Positions 40,098-48,142 of a stretch of DNA of 64,000 bases are shown in pieces. The translations under genes and the position numbers were made by a program. A model generated the notes under the pieces. The model searched no databases and was not told the origin of the DNA. It was given only the letters and a program-made list of their open reading frames with translations. Position 1 is the first letter of the stretch. Every line of letters starts with the position of its first letter. Location of the stretch: the NCBI GenBank assembly GCA_002300355.1, contig NSGV01000001.1:5475074-5539073 (forward strand). Direction: 5' to 3'. Source of the DNA: Streptomyces sp. TLI_235. Lineage in GTDB: Bacteria > Actinomycetota > Actinomycetes > Streptomycetales > Streptomycetaceae.

Positions 40098-40457
40098 TCA
40101 GATGCTCCGGAGGGTCTCGTCGTTGGCGGGGGCGGTGCGGAAGTCGAAGGCGACCTGGCGGGGGTCGTTGCGGGTCGGGTTGCCGTCGGCGTCGAGGAAG
40201 TAGATGGCCTTCGGCGCGGCCGGCCGCGGGGCCTTGGTGGCGTACTCGATGCCGATCGGCAGGGGGCCGCCGTCGACGCCGTTGGACGGGGGCTCGACGA
40301 CGACGGTGATGGTGAGGGAACCCTTCTTGCCGTGGGTGCGGACGGCGTCGAGGAGCTGGTGGAGCTCGGTGCCGATCTCTTCGTGGGTGCGGCCGTTGAG
40401 GTGGCCGACGAGGAATGCGGCGAACTCGGCGGGCTGCTGGTCGGGCTGGGTGGTCAT
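40098..40457 (-). CDS. Small conserved early protein
   Basis: A 119-aa protein with an N-terminal helix (AFLVGHLNGRTHEEIGTELHQLLDAVR), a strand GSLTITVVVEPP and YFLDADGNPTRNDPRQ. It precedes DUF2303 directly, a pairing often seen in actinophages. TGATG joins it to the gene upstream. Confidence 0.65.
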   Translation of the reverse strand: MTTQPDQQPAEFAAFLVGHLNGRTHEEIGTELHQLLDAVRTHGKKGSLTITVVVEPPSNGVDGGPLPIGIEYATKAPRPAAPKAIYFLDADGNPTRNDPRQVAFDFRTAPANDETLRSI

Positions 40458-40642
40458 CAGGTGTCCTTCGCTGGCTGGTTGGGGCAGATGATTCGGTGGT
40501 TGATCCGGAGGTCTCGGACCCGCTCGGCGACGGCCTTGCGGCCTTGGAGCCGGTCGAGGTGGCCGCAGTCGGGGCACCGGTAGGTGGCTGACGGGGTGCC
40601 GGGCTCGCAGATGATGTGCAGGCCCGGCAGGTCGTCGATCAC
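40457..40642 (-). CDS. Small zinc-ribbon protein
   Basis: A 61-aa protein with ICEPG and YRCPDCGHLDRLQGRKAVAERVRDLRINHRIICPN, which could form one zinc site plus a basic helix. GTG 40642 overlaps the WhiB stop (GTGA). Confidence 0.6.
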   Translation of the reverse strand: MIDDLPGLHIICEPGTPSATYRCPDCGHLDRLQGRKAVAERVRDLRINHRIICPNQPAKDT

Positions 40643-40908
40643 ACCTGGGCGGTATGGGTGGCGAGGAGCCGGTTCCGGGTGAGGCGGGCGCGCCACTCGG
40701 GTTCGGTCTCGCCGCCGCGGATGCCGCGCGGGCGGGCGCCGTCGTCGTCGTTGCGGCAGGTCTGGCGGAGCGGGCAGCGGGCGCACAGGGCCTTGGCGGT
40801 GGCGATGCGGCGGCGGGCCTGGTCGGAGTCGGCGCGTTCGCCGTGTGGGGGGTGGAACAGCTGGGGGCGGATCGAGCAGGGCAGACGGTTGTCGGTCTGT
40901 GGGATCAC
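40639..40908 (-). CDS. WhiB-family transcriptional regulator
   Basis: An 89-aa protein with the four cluster-binding cysteines of WhiB proteins (Cys11, Cys42, Cys45, Cys51; CARCPLRQTC) and a GIRGG turn in place of the usual G[VI]WGG, followed by a basic tail. WhiB proteins bind a 4Fe-4S cluster and pair with the main sigma factor. Phage copies can redirect host promoters or interfere with host WhiB. GTG 40908 overlaps the RuvC-like stop. Confidence 0.9.
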   Translation of the reverse strand: MIPQTDNRLPCSIRPQLFHPPHGERADSDQARRRIATAKALCARCPLRQTCRNDDDGARPRGIRGGETEPEWRARLTRNRLLATHTAQV

Positions 40909-41534
40909 TGGTCGGTCCTCTCGGGCCAGGCGACGCTGGCGAGGGCGCGGGTGTGGGTGGCAGGCAGCTCGGCCAGCGGGTGACCGAGGTAGTGACGGGC
41001 CATCGCGTGGATCACGTACGCGTCGGCCTGGTCGTACTTGGACCGGCCCTCAAAGGCGATGCCGTACTGCTCGGCCGCGGCGGCGGCGACGACCGCCTTG
41101 AGCGGCTTGCCGGTGAGGGCCTTGCCCGTCTTCGGGTCCTTCGGCCGGGCGTTGCCGATCGCGAAGATGGTCCGGTTGTCCGGCGGGACGATCGCGAACG
41201 GGATCTTCCGGCGGTACAGGTCCCGGCGGACGAGCCACCGCAGCCCGGCCATCTCGTCGTGCCCGGTCTGGTGTGCGTGGCCGTACGACGGGCCCTCGAG
41301 GGCAACGAAGTCGGCGTTCCGGTAGAACGACTGGGCGTGGCAGAGGATGTAGTCGAGGCGCTCCTCGGCCCGGCGGGCGCCGGTGCTGATGTAGTCGGCC
41401 CAGCCGGTGCCTGCGACGCCGGTGAGGCCGAGGGCGAGGTCGAGACCGATGACGGTGGGCGCCGTGGGGGCCGTGGGGGCCGGGGCCGCCCCGGCCGGAG
41501 CCGGGGCAGCGTCGAGGATGGACAGCTGGCTCAC
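40905..41534 (-). CDS. RuvC-like Holliday junction resolvase
   Basis: A 209-aa protein with the RNase H-fold acidic set: Asp32 in VIGLDLALGLTG, Glu80 in FVALEGPSYG, and Asp168 and Asp171 in KYDQADAYVIHAMARH. This layout matches RuvC-type resolvases of actinophages, which cut four-way junctions before packaging. The N terminus carries an Ala/Pro-rich linker (residues 10-27). GTG 41534 overlaps the upstream stop. Confidence 0.85.
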   Translation of the reverse strand: MSQLSILDAAPAPAGAAPAPTAPTAPTVIGLDLALGLTGVAGTGWADYISTGARRAEERLDYILCHAQSFYRNADFVALEGPSYGHAHQTGHDEMAGLRWLVRRDLYRRKIPFAIVPPDNRTIFAIGNARPKDPKTGKALTGKPLKAVVAAAAAEQYGIAFEGRSKYDQADAYVIHAMARHYLGHPLAELPATHTRALASVAWPERTDQ

Positions 41535-41842
41535 GGCGCCACCGGCTTCCGCTGGTACTTCGTGATCCGGCCCGAGGCCTGCGCGCGGTGGTAGGCGGTG
41601 TTCGCCGCCCGGCACACGTCGCACCGGCAACCGCGGCCGTACGCCGCGGCGTTGTGCTCCGGGTCGTCGTTGCCCTTCTCGGTGGTGAGGGGGCCGAGGA
41701 GGGCGTCGAGGAGGATCTCGGCGTCCTGGTCGTCGGTGGCGTGCTGGCGGATGTACTGCTCGGCGGCTGCGGCGGTGTCGCCGGTGATCTCCCGAGCGGG
41801 GCCGAGGGCGGCGAGGCGGTCGTCGAACTGGTCGATGCTCAC
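41531..41842 (-). CDS. Small Cys-containing protein
   Basis: A 103-aa protein. A helical part (AAEQYIRQHATDDQDAEILLDALLG) precedes HNAAAYGRGCRCDVCRAANTAYHRA, a CRCDxCRxA motif found in many small actinobacterial proteins and probably DNA- or metal-binding. It is coupled to its neighbours by GTGA overlaps. Confidence 0.65.
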   Translation of the reverse strand: MSIDQFDDRLAALGPAREITGDTAAAAEQYIRQHATDDQDAEILLDALLGPLTTEKGNDDPEHNAAAYGRGCRCDVCRAANTAYHRAQASGRITKYQRKPVAP

Positions 41843-42564
41843 TGGTGGCCCCCGTTCTGCTGGCGCGGGATCAGCGGCCAATGCGGCTCGACGACCGCGG
41901 CCGGGTCCTTCTTGCGGAGGTGCGCCTGCAGGTCAATCGCCTGCTCCCGCGCCCACCGGGTCTGCTGGGCGTGGAGCTCCTCAAGGCCGAGGTCGATCTG
42001 CGGGTAGCGGACGGCGAGTTTGTAGGCGAGGCGGGCGGTGGCGAGCGCGTCGGCGGCGCTGGTGTGCGCGTCCTTCAGGACGACGCCGTAGTGCGCGCAC
42101 AGGTCCTTCAGGGTCCGCTTGCCCTTGCGCCACTTGTCGGCCCGCTTGTCGATGACGTACGGGTCGATGACCCACGGCTCGCGGCCGGCCTGCTCGGCCA
42201 GGGCTGGCAGCTGGTAGCGCTGCAGCTCCCGGTCGAGCATCGTGAGGTCGAACCGGGCGTTCATGATGACCAGCGGGATCCCGGCGGCGACCTGCTCGGC
42301 GAGGAGCGCGGACACCTCCTTGACGACCTGGGTCGCCAGGCGGCCCTCGGCGCGCGCCTTCTCGGTGGTGACCTTGTGGAGGTCGGACGCCTCCTTCTGA
42401 ATCTCGACACCGCCAGCGTCGGACAGCCAGCCGTGCTCCTCGGTGTCCTGCCCGCCACCGACGAGAATCACGGACGCGGTGACGATGCGGTCCTGCTCGA
42501 GGTCCAAGCCGCTCGACTCGATGTCGAACGACGCCATGCGTCCCATGGGCCACGGGGCGTTCAT
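41839..42564 (-). CDS. DnaQ-like 3'-5' exonuclease
   Basis: A 241-aa protein of the DEDDh exonuclease family: SFDIESSG (Asp14, Glu16), NARFDLTMLDREL (motif II Asp) and HTSAADALATARL (His and Asp of motif III). It resembles polymerase III epsilon-type proofreading domains that stand alone in phages. The ATG at 42564 overlaps the HNH stop (ATGA). It probably works in repair or recombination. Confidence 0.88.
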   Translation of the reverse strand: MNAPWPMGRMASFDIESSGLDLEQDRIVTASVILVGGGQDTEEHGWLSDAGGVEIQKEASDLHKVTTEKARAEGRLATQVVKEVSALLAEQVAAGIPLVIMNARFDLTMLDRELQRYQLPALAEQAGREPWVIDPYVIDKRADKWRKGKRTLKDLCAHYGVVLKDAHTSAADALATARLAYKLAVRYPQIDLGLEELHAQQTRWAREQAIDLQAHLRKKDPAAVVEPHWPLIPRQQNGGHQ

Positions 42565-43175
42565 GCGGTTGCCTTCCTGGCTCGGTACTCGGCCGTGCGC
42601 GCGGCTCGACAGCGCTTGCACTTGTTGCGTCCGCTTCGGGCGTCCCGGTAGGAGTTGCTGTCGGTCATCGGGTGACCCGCGTGGCACTCCGTCAGGGGCG
42701 GTCGCGGCTGGCGCTTCCTGCGGTTCAGCGCCTGCTCCCGCGGGGTGGCCCAGCGGCAGTTGCCGGGGGCATATGGGCCGTCGTTGTTGATCCGGTCGAT
42801 GCTGTGGCCGGCCGGGCGCGGCCCCATGTCGGCAAAGAAGGCCTCGAAGCTGGCCTTCCAGCGCTCGCAGACGGCGATGCCCCGGCCCCCGTAGTTGGGG
42901 TATCCCTTGTCCTTGGGGTTGGTCGTGCGGGCGAGGATGCCGAGCCACGTCTTGTGTTCGGGCGTGTTCGTCATGCCGTGCCTGATGTGGGCCGCGAGGA
43001 GGGCCTCCCTTGCCAGGCACCCGCAGGACTGGGTAACTCCCCAGTGCCTGAGGCTGACAGTGCCCCTGGTGCCGCAGTCGCAGCGAACGTGGATCGTCTG
43101 GTCGACGGTGTTCCGTTCAGCGGTGACGACCAGCCGTCCGACGCGCTCTCCGGCCCGGATGATGCGGATCCTCAC
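42561..43175 (-). CDS. HNH/AP2-type endonuclease
   Basis: A 204-aa protein. An N-terminal Zn part (VRCDCGTRGTVSLRHWGVTQSCGCL) and WLGILARTTNPKDKGYPNYGGRGIAVCERW are followed by the HNH core PAGHSIDRINNDGPYAPGNCRWAT. A further Cys-rich ribbon (CHAGH, CKRCRAA) lies at the C terminus. This is the common layout of free-standing phage homing-type nucleases. It sits inside the recombination operon between exonuclease and ERF and uses the same GTGA couplings, so it seems settled there. Confidence 0.85.
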   Translation of the reverse strand: MRIRIIRAGERVGRLVVTAERNTVDQTIHVRCDCGTRGTVSLRHWGVTQSCGCLAREALLAAHIRHGMTNTPEHKTWLGILARTTNPKDKGYPNYGGRGIAVCERWKASFEAFFADMGPRPAGHSIDRINNDGPYAPGNCRWATPREQALNRRKRQPRPPLTECHAGHPMTDSNSYRDARSGRNKCKRCRAARTAEYRARKATA

Positions 43176-43927
43176 CGGGCACCGCCCGTGCGCTCGGCGT
43201 ACATCCGGCGGCCGAGCGCGTCGAGGGTCTCCTCGTCACCGACCTCGTTGATGACGCGGGCGTTCAGCATCCGCAGGCTGCCCAGCTCGTAGCTGATCTG
43301 CTGCAGCCGGCCGGGCGACGTGTTCGGGTTCACGATCTCGTCCCGGTAGTCGGTCGCCGACCGGGCCGGAACCTGGTCACGCTCGAACTGCTCGGCGTCC
43401 GCGTCGCGGTCCTCGGTCGGCACCAGCCCGGCGGACAGCAACAGCGTCCGGAGCGCGATCGACTGCGCCTTCGGCGTCGACCGGCCGCCCGTGTCGGAGG
43501 CCTCGCCAGCCGCCTGGGTGTCGAAGTAGTCCCCTGCAGGCCCGAAGATGCGGTAGGTCACCAGCACGGTGCACTCCCTCTTGACGCCTCCGCCCTTGGT
43601 GCTGATGTCCCGGTACTGTGGGTCGACGGCCACCGGAGCGACGACCACGCCGTGCTTGCGGCAGACCGGGCCGAAGGCGTTCAGTGCAAGGTCGACGCCG
43701 CGGAAGTTGAAGCGGCCGGCGGCGCCGCCGTCGAACTTCTGGTTCTTGCCGATTGCTCGGACCTCGCCCATCACCCGCGACCAGGCGACGACGGCGGACA
43801 CCTGTTCGGCGTCCTTGCTGAGGTCGCCGAGGTCGGGCTCGGTGAGGTCGGGCGCCTCCCGCACGGCGATGACGGGCGCCTCGTCGGCGCGGCCAGCCAG
43901 CGCGGCGGCGTTCTCTGCCAGTCCCAC
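43172..43927 (-). CDS. erf: ERF-family single-strand annealing protein
   Basis: A 251-aa protein. AWSRVMGEVRAIGKNQKFDGGAAGRFNFRGVD, FGPVCRKHGVVV and GEASDTGGRSTPKAQSIALRTLLLSAGLVPT match the ERF single-strand annealing family. It anneals complementary single strands after exonuclease resection. GTG 43927 has AAGGAG upstream. The partner exonuclease gene is immediately before it. Confidence 0.9.
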   Translation of the reverse strand: MGLAENAAALAGRADEAPVIAVREAPDLTEPDLGDLSKDAEQVSAVVAWSRVMGEVRAIGKNQKFDGGAAGRFNFRGVDLALNAFGPVCRKHGVVVAPVAVDPQYRDISTKGGGVKRECTVLVTYRIFGPAGDYFDTQAAGEASDTGGRSTPKAQSIALRTLLLSAGLVPTEDRDADAEQFERDQVPARSATDYRDEIVNPNTSPGRLQQISYELGSLRMLNARVINEVGDEETLDALGRRMYAERTGGAR

Positions 43928-43929
43928 GG

Positions 43930-44981
43930 TCAGGACTCCTTACGGGGCTTGAGACGGAAGCGGGGGTCGATGTCGAGGCGCTCGCCGGCCTTCGTGGCGA
44001 CGCAGTCCGAGTACGCCTCGGGCCAGCGCTCGGCGAGCCGCTCGAGGTTGCAGTTCGAGCGTTCGGTGGGCTCCATGGACCAGGCCTTGTCGCCGCCGAG
44101 GACGGCGACCTGGGCGGCGCCGAGGTGGCGGAGCATCTCGGCCTGCGCGGCCTGCTTGCGCTTCTTCGCCGCGGCCTCGTCGAGGCGGGCGTTCTCGTAG
44201 TCGAGGAGCGCGTCGTGGGCGTCCGGCGTCATATCGAGGTGGATGACGCCGTCCCGGGTCGGGTGGAGACGCCGGTACAGCTCGACGTTGCGCTCCGGGT
44301 TCCCGGAGTGCGGCGGCCGGACCTCGGCGAGGACGTGCTCGGTCCAGAACTTCCCGACCGCGGCGAGGATGTCGGCGGTCACCCGGCCGTACTCCTCGGC
44401 GCGGACGACGCCCTGCCGGTAGTCGTTGCCGCCGATCAGCACCGCGTAGTGCATGTGCCGGTAGCCGGTGACGGCCATCTGCCACAGCATCTGTGCGAGG
44501 ACGTCGTCGGGGGCGCCGGCGTGCCAGCGGGCGGCCTTGAACGCGGAGCGGGTCTTGACCTCGAGGGCGCACGCCTCGTGTCCGGACTCCGGCAGCGGGC
44601 ATTCGGTGATGCGCCGGTCGAGGGTGGCGCGCCGCTCCGGGTGGTCCTGGTGGGCGACCAGGCCGACACGGCGGACGACACTGCGGTTGCGGCGGGCCCA
44701 CTCGCGGGCGACGGGCTCCTCGAAGACGGTGCCCCAGAACGCGGCCTGTCCGGCATCGTCGGGAAGTTCACCGCGCTTGTCGAGGTAGACACGGAGCGGG
44801 CTGCTGTGGTCGTTGTCGGCGACACCGAGGATTCCTGCGACGTCGCTGCTGCCGATGCCGTAGCGGCGGGCGTCGAGCCAGTCCGCGCGGTCAGCGGTGG
44901 CGGGAGGATGAGCCGGGCGGTGGGGGTGACGCGCCGCCCGGCGGCCGGGGCGCTGGGCCCCGGCAGCTCGGTCACGGTCAT
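43930..44981 (-). CDS. YqaJ/lambda-type 5'-3' exonuclease (one frameshift)
   Basis: ATG 44981 begins TVTELPGPSAPAAG and RLILPP. The reading then continues in another frame with ADWLDARRYGIGSSDVAGILG, FWGTVFEEPVAREW, HEACALEVKTRSAFKA and MLWQMAVTGYRHMHYAVLIGG. These are the YqaJ recombinase motifs (GSSDVAGILG, EVK, and the Q..WQM helix). One base is missing near 44895-44905. With it restored the protein is about 350 aa. It degrades 5' ends to feed ERF. The frameshift may be a sequencing error or a real inactivation. Confidence 0.82.
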
Positions 44982-45256
44982 CGGCTGTCCTTCGTGCGGT
45001 AGGTGTAGTAGCGGCGCGGGGTGCCGTCGCCGTGCCGGTCGAGGTGGCCCTCGGCGGCCAGCTGGGCGAGGTGGCGCCGGATCGTGGCGCGGTAGGTGTG
45101 CGAGCCCCAGAAGCGGCGGAACACGGGCTTCGCGCGGCCGACGGTCCACTCGCCCTGCTCGCGGCGGATGGTGTTGAGGAGGTACTCGCGGATGGCCTGG
45201 CGGAGTGCGTGGCGTCCGGCGGAGTCCGAGGCGCGGTACAGGTCGATCATCGCCAT
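44978..45256 (-). CDS. Winged-helix DNA-binding protein
   Basis: A 92-aa protein: IREYLLNTIRREQGEWTVGRAKPVF, YRATIRRHLAQLAAEGHLDRHG and a final hairpin RRYYTYRT form a winged helix. AAGGAG lies before ATG 45256. It may regulate the recombination operon that begins four bases later (ATGA overlap). Confidence 0.72.
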   Translation of the reverse strand: MAMIDLYRASDSAGRHALRQAIREYLLNTIRREQGEWTVGRAKPVFRRFWGSHTYRATIRRHLAQLAAEGHLDRHGDGTPRRYYTYRTKDSR

Positions 45257-45393
45257 CAGTCGTTCTCCTTCGGGGGCCGCGGCGCCCAGAGCGGCCAGAT
45301 CGGCCAGCCGTCGCCCATGTCGTTTGTCAGCTCGATGCACGTCCACGGGTCGGTGATGCGGACGAACCGCAGGGCCAGGAGGCGGCGGATCAT
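45256..45393 (-). CDS. 45-aa small protein
   Basis: A 45-aa Trp/Pro-rich protein (RFVRITDPWTCIELT, GWPIWPLWAPRPP). Its TGA overlaps the next ATG (TGATG). A short FVRITDPWTCIEL strand pattern suggests a real fold. Function is unknown. Confidence 0.55.
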   Translation of the reverse strand: MIRRLLALRFVRITDPWTCIELTNDMGDGWPIWPLWAPRPPKEND

Positions 45394-45533
45394 CGGGGGT
45401 CCCTCTCGGTCAGGTAGCGGACGGGCCGGGCCTGGTCGGCCGGGGCGGCGCGGACGCGGCGGTGGGAGCGGATCTCCATGACGGCGGTGGCCAGGCCGAG
45501 GACGGCGGCGGTGATGTAGAGGAGGGCGGCCAT
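45390..45533 (-). CDS. 47-aa membrane microprotein
   Basis: A hydrophobic span at residues 3-18 (ALLYITAAVLGLATAV) is followed by a basic tail RSHRRVRAAP. It is coupled at both ends by overlaps. Confidence 0.55.
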   Translation of the reverse strand: MAALLYITAAVLGLATAVMEIRSHRRVRAAPADQARPVRYLTERDPR

Positions 45534-46018
45534 CAGCCGGCCACCGCGGTCGGCGCGTCGGGCCGGTTGTCGGTCAGCCACCGGCGGTGCATCGCGTCCC
45601 GGCACGGCACGCAGATCACGGGCGCCTCGCGGCCTTCGGGGCCATCACCGAGCCGGACGAACTTCGCGTCGGGGGCGCCGCTCAGCGGTGCCGGGCACGT
45701 CGCGCAGGTCGCAGGCACGATCCACCGGGTGACGGGCCGGAACTGGTACAAGCCGAACGGGACGCCGTCCCACCGGAACCGGGCCCAGTAGTGCGAGCCG
45801 TCGTCCTGGAACGCGGCACCGTTGAGGAGGACGGCGACCCGCTGCAGCTGCTCGTAGCCGCCGGTCATGTGGTCGGCGTCCGGGAGACCGCCGTTCAGGC
45901 CATGGCTGCCGTCGGCCTCCTGGAACAGCTCCCAGCTGGTGACCTGGGGGAGCCAGGACGGGGCGGTGTCGAGGAGGTCCAGCAGCGCACTGGCCGCGGT
46001 GTGGGCAGAGATCGTCAT
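45533..46018 (-). CDS. Unknown early protein
   Basis: A 161-aa protein with an LLDLLDTAPSWLPQVTSWELFQE start, an FRWDGVPFGLYQFRPVTRW strand region and a C-terminal CATCPAPLSG ... VICVPCRDAMHRRW zinc-ribbon-like part. Function is unknown. Confidence 0.6.
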   Translation of the reverse strand: MTISAHTAASALLDLLDTAPSWLPQVTSWELFQEADGSHGLNGGLPDADHMTGGYEQLQRVAVLLNGAAFQDDGSHYWARFRWDGVPFGLYQFRPVTRWIVPATCATCPAPLSGAPDAKFVRLGDGPEGREAPVICVPCRDAMHRRWLTDNRPDAPTAVAG

Positions 46019-46443
46019 CAGCTGGCCTTCCTGTCCTGCTGCGGGAATCGGGTGACGTTGTGCCGCCAGTGCGCTGCCACCGCGTCCGCCGCGGCGACCA
46101 GCGCGAGGCCGGCCTTCCGGCAGACGGAGCCCGGCATGACGACCGGCACTGTCACCGGCGAGCCGTGCTCGTCCTTGAGCTGGCCGATGACCAGATCCCG
46201 GGCGGTCTCGGCCCGTGTCTGGGCGCCCTGCAGGACGTCGTCGGCGACGAGGTCGAGGCCGGGCCGCTCGACGCGCGCCTCGGCGTCGGCGAGGGCCTTC
46301 CGCTCGGAGGCGAGGTCGCGGAGGAGGTGCAAGACGTGGGCCTCGTTGCGGCCGATGGCGTCGGCGATGGCCTCGACCGCGATGACGCGGGCCGGGTCGG
46401 TGACGTCGACGACGGCGCCGTGTCCGTTGGGGGTGATGTCCAT
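46018..46443 (-). CDS. Unknown helical protein
   Basis: A 141-aa protein: VIAVEAIADAIGRNEAHVLHLLRDLASERKAL followed by coiled, Ala-rich helices. GGAGGG lies upstream of ATG 46443. TGATG overlaps link it to both neighbours. Confidence 0.6.
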   Translation of the reverse strand: MDITPNGHGAVVDVTDPARVIAVEAIADAIGRNEAHVLHLLRDLASERKALADAEARVERPGLDLVADDVLQGAQTRAETARDLVIGQLKDEHGSPVTVPVVMPGSVCRKAGLALVAAADAVAAHWRHNVTRFPQQDRKAS

Positions 46444-46574
46444 CAGGAGTCCCTCCTGGCCGGGTTGCTGCGGCGGTCCTGGCGCTGCGTGCGCCGCTCG
46501 TGGATCAGGTCCTCGCGGATCGCTGCGGCCCAACCGGACGCGACGATGCAGGCGATGACGAGGAGCCAGCTCAT
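46443..46574 (-). CDS. 43-aa membrane-anchored microprotein
   Basis: An N-terminal span (WLLVIACIVASGWAAAI) is followed by an Arg-rich tail (HERRTQRQDRRSN). It is joined by ATGA and TGATG overlaps. It is probably real because it exactly fills the gap. Confidence 0.5.
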   Translation of the reverse strand: MSWLLVIACIVASGWAAAIREDLIHERRTQRQDRRSNPARRDS

Positions 46575-47089
46575 TTGTCCGCCTCCGGGTCGTACGCCAC
46601 CTGCAGAGGGACGGGCACGACCACGTACGAGGTCTCCGCCTCGTCGCACGGACCCGGCCCGAAGTAGCAGAGCTCCAACGGCACGTCGCCGACCAGGTGG
46701 GCGTCGCACAACCACAGCGCCTCGGATCCCGTGCGGGCGGGCCCGTGCTGCTCGGCGTGGTCCGTCTCGCCGTGACGCTGTGCGGCGTCGAGGGACAGGT
46801 ACGTGCCGAGTGGGATGCCGCCCCGCTCGAGGCGCCAGGCGGTCAACGTCTCGCCCTCGGCGAGGCCCATGGCGGCCTCGAAGTTGTCGATAGTCTTGGC
46901 GTGGGCGGCTCGTTCGTCTTCGAGCTCGGCGCGCAGCCGGGTCAGCTCGTTGTCGCTGCCGTCGGCGTCGCGGCCGGCCGTCATCAGCCCGGCGTGGTCG
47001 AGGGCGAACACGATGCCCGCCGGCGTCGGGTCCGTGCCGAGGACGGCCTGCACGACCATCTCGGCGCGGTGCTTGAGGTCCGGGGTCAT
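46571..47089 (-). CDS. Unknown protein
   Basis: A 172-aa protein with a helical N-terminal half (KHRAEMVVQAVLGTDPTPAGIVFALD), a coiled middle (ELTRLRAELEDERAAHAKTI), and a beta C-terminal half (ELCYFGPGP, TSYVVVPVPLQVAYDP). ATG 47089 overlaps the preceding TGA; GTG 47092 is the alternative. Function is unknown. Confidence 0.62.
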   Translation of the reverse strand: MTPDLKHRAEMVVQAVLGTDPTPAGIVFALDHAGLMTAGRDADGSDNELTRLRAELEDERAAHAKTIDNFEAAMGLAEGETLTAWRLERGGIPLGTYLSLDAAQRHGETDHAEQHGPARTGSEALWLCDAHLVGDVPLELCYFGPGPCDEAETSYVVVPVPLQVAYDPEADK

Positions 47090-47217
47090 CACGCCACCGC
47101 CCACTGGGCTGCGCGAGCCGCCTCACGGTCCGCGCGGTCCAAATCGAACGGCCAGCCGCGACGCACCACCGGCAGGTCCGGCAGCACCTCGCCCTCCGAC
47201 GTCGTCAGACGCACCAT
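47089..47217 (-). CDS. 42-aa small protein
   Basis: A 42-aa protein (VRLTTSEGEVLPDLPVVRRG, WPFDLDRADREAARAA). Both ends overlap neighbours by TGATG. It is short but well placed. Confidence 0.45.
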   Translation of the reverse strand: MVRLTTSEGEVLPDLPVVRRGWPFDLDRADREAARAAQWAVA

Positions 47218-47517
47218 CAGCGAGTACGCCCTCGCAGGGGCAGGCCCGGGATCTTGAGGTGCAGGCGCCAGTCGAGGCCGCCGAGGCCCACAGCTGGCCG
47301 TCGCGCTCCTCCTGGCGGGAGCCGACCGACATGGACGAGCCGATGCCGAACCAGCCGAACCAGTCGTCGAGCTCGGCGACGGTCTCGACGTGCACCTCGG
47401 GGCCGTACACCCCGGTCACGACGATGCCGGCGAGGCCGAACCCGGCCTGCAGCCGGCGATGACGTTGAGGGGGCCGCCCATGTCGGGCGGCGGGGGGATC
47501 TGGGTAGGCTGCTGCAT
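47217..47517 (-). CDS. Unknown protein with two apparent frameshifts
   Basis: ATG 47517 (AAGGAG upstream) begins QQPTQIPPPPDMGGPLNVIAG. The sense then moves to the frame LQAGFGLAGIVVTGVYGPEV, ELDDWFGWFGIGSSMSVGSR and QEERDGQLWA, and finally to FDWRLHLKIPGLPLRGRTR. One missing base near 47455 and one near 47280 would give about 100 aa ending at 47217, exactly overlapping the next ATG. The coherent pieces argue for sequencing error rather than decay. Confidence 0.6.
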
Positions 47518-47618
47518 GGCGGCCTTACTCCTTCGTGGGTTGGCGAACAGCGGGCCGTCGGGGGTCGTCTCTGGGGTCGCAATCCGTGAGGCGGCCCCGG
47601 CCCATGTCTTGGGGCGAA

Positions 47619-47882
47619 TTACGCGGCGGCGGCGTCCTGCCGGACCCGCCGGCGCGACCGCGAACGGCGCGGTTCCGGCTTGCGGCGCGTCGGGTCGAGT
47701 GCCGGGTTCGTGTGTCGGTCGGAGGCGTGGCCGTGGGCCAGCCAGGCGTCGACGTCGGCGATGTAGAACAGGACGCGGCCGCCACTGCGGAAGCCCTTCG
47801 GGCCGCCGCCGCGCTCGCGCAGGCTGCGCAGGGCCTTCGGGGTTCGCTTGATGTAACGGGCGGTCTCCGGCAGGTCCATCAC
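47619..47882 (-). CDS. xis: Excisionase-like HTH protein
   Basis: An 86-87-aa protein: DLPETARYIKRTPKALRSLRERG and FRSGGRVLFYIADVDAWLAHG are the HTH_17/excisionase winged helix, followed by an Arg-rich tail. It is the first gene of the leftward early operon, next to the immunity region and integrase, which suits an excisionase and/or early regulator. GTG 47882 or ATG 47879. Operator-like TGAGAAAT and TGGGAAAC elements lie 30-50 bases upstream. Confidence 0.75.
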   Translation of the reverse strand: MMDLPETARYIKRTPKALRSLRERGGGPKGFRSGGRVLFYIADVDAWLAHGHASDRHTNPALDPTRRKPEPRRSRSRRRVRQDAAAA

Positions 47883-47910
47883 TGGGGCTCAGGGGTCACG
47901 CTGGGTCCAT

Positions 47911-47930
47911 CGTTTCCCATCATTTCTCAT
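47911..47930 (-). promoter_or_regulatory. Operator-like pair before the excisionase gene
   Basis: On the minus strand TGAGAAATGA and TGGGAAACGA follow each other with a 10-bp step, matching the repeat unit of the arrays at 48143 and 50899. They overlap the end of the small XRE gene and lie just upstream of the early operon. Confidence 0.5.
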
Positions 47931-48141
47931 TCGTCTGGGTTGAAATGTCCTCGATGTCGACGCCGAGCCCTGTGGCGATGCGCTTCATCACCTCGGGCTG
48001 GGCCCCGCGGAGACCTCTTTCGATCCGCGACAAGTGCGCTGGTGAGACACCGACTTGCTGGGCGAAGCGGGTCAGGCCGTGCCCCAGTAGCTCGCGCTTG
48101 CGCCGGATGTCAGCTCCTTGCGCTCTCACGTGCCCAACCAT
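47920..48141 (-). CDS. Small XRE-family repressor/Cro-like protein
   Basis: A 73-aa protein, a single HTH: DIRRKRELLGHGLTRFAQQVGVSPAHLSRIERGLRGAQPEVMKRIATGLGV. ATG 48141 or GTG 48129 are possible; neither has a strong ribosome site. It reads towards the early operon and diverges from the XRE-ImmA-integrase genes across the tandem 10-bp repeats. It is likely the Cro-like or repressor half of the lysis-lysogeny switch. Confidence 0.8.
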   Translation of the reverse strand: MVGHVRAQGADIRRKRELLGHGLTRFAQQVGVSPAHLSRIERGLRGAQPEVMKRIATGLGVDIEDISTQTNEK

Positions 48142-48142
48142 A

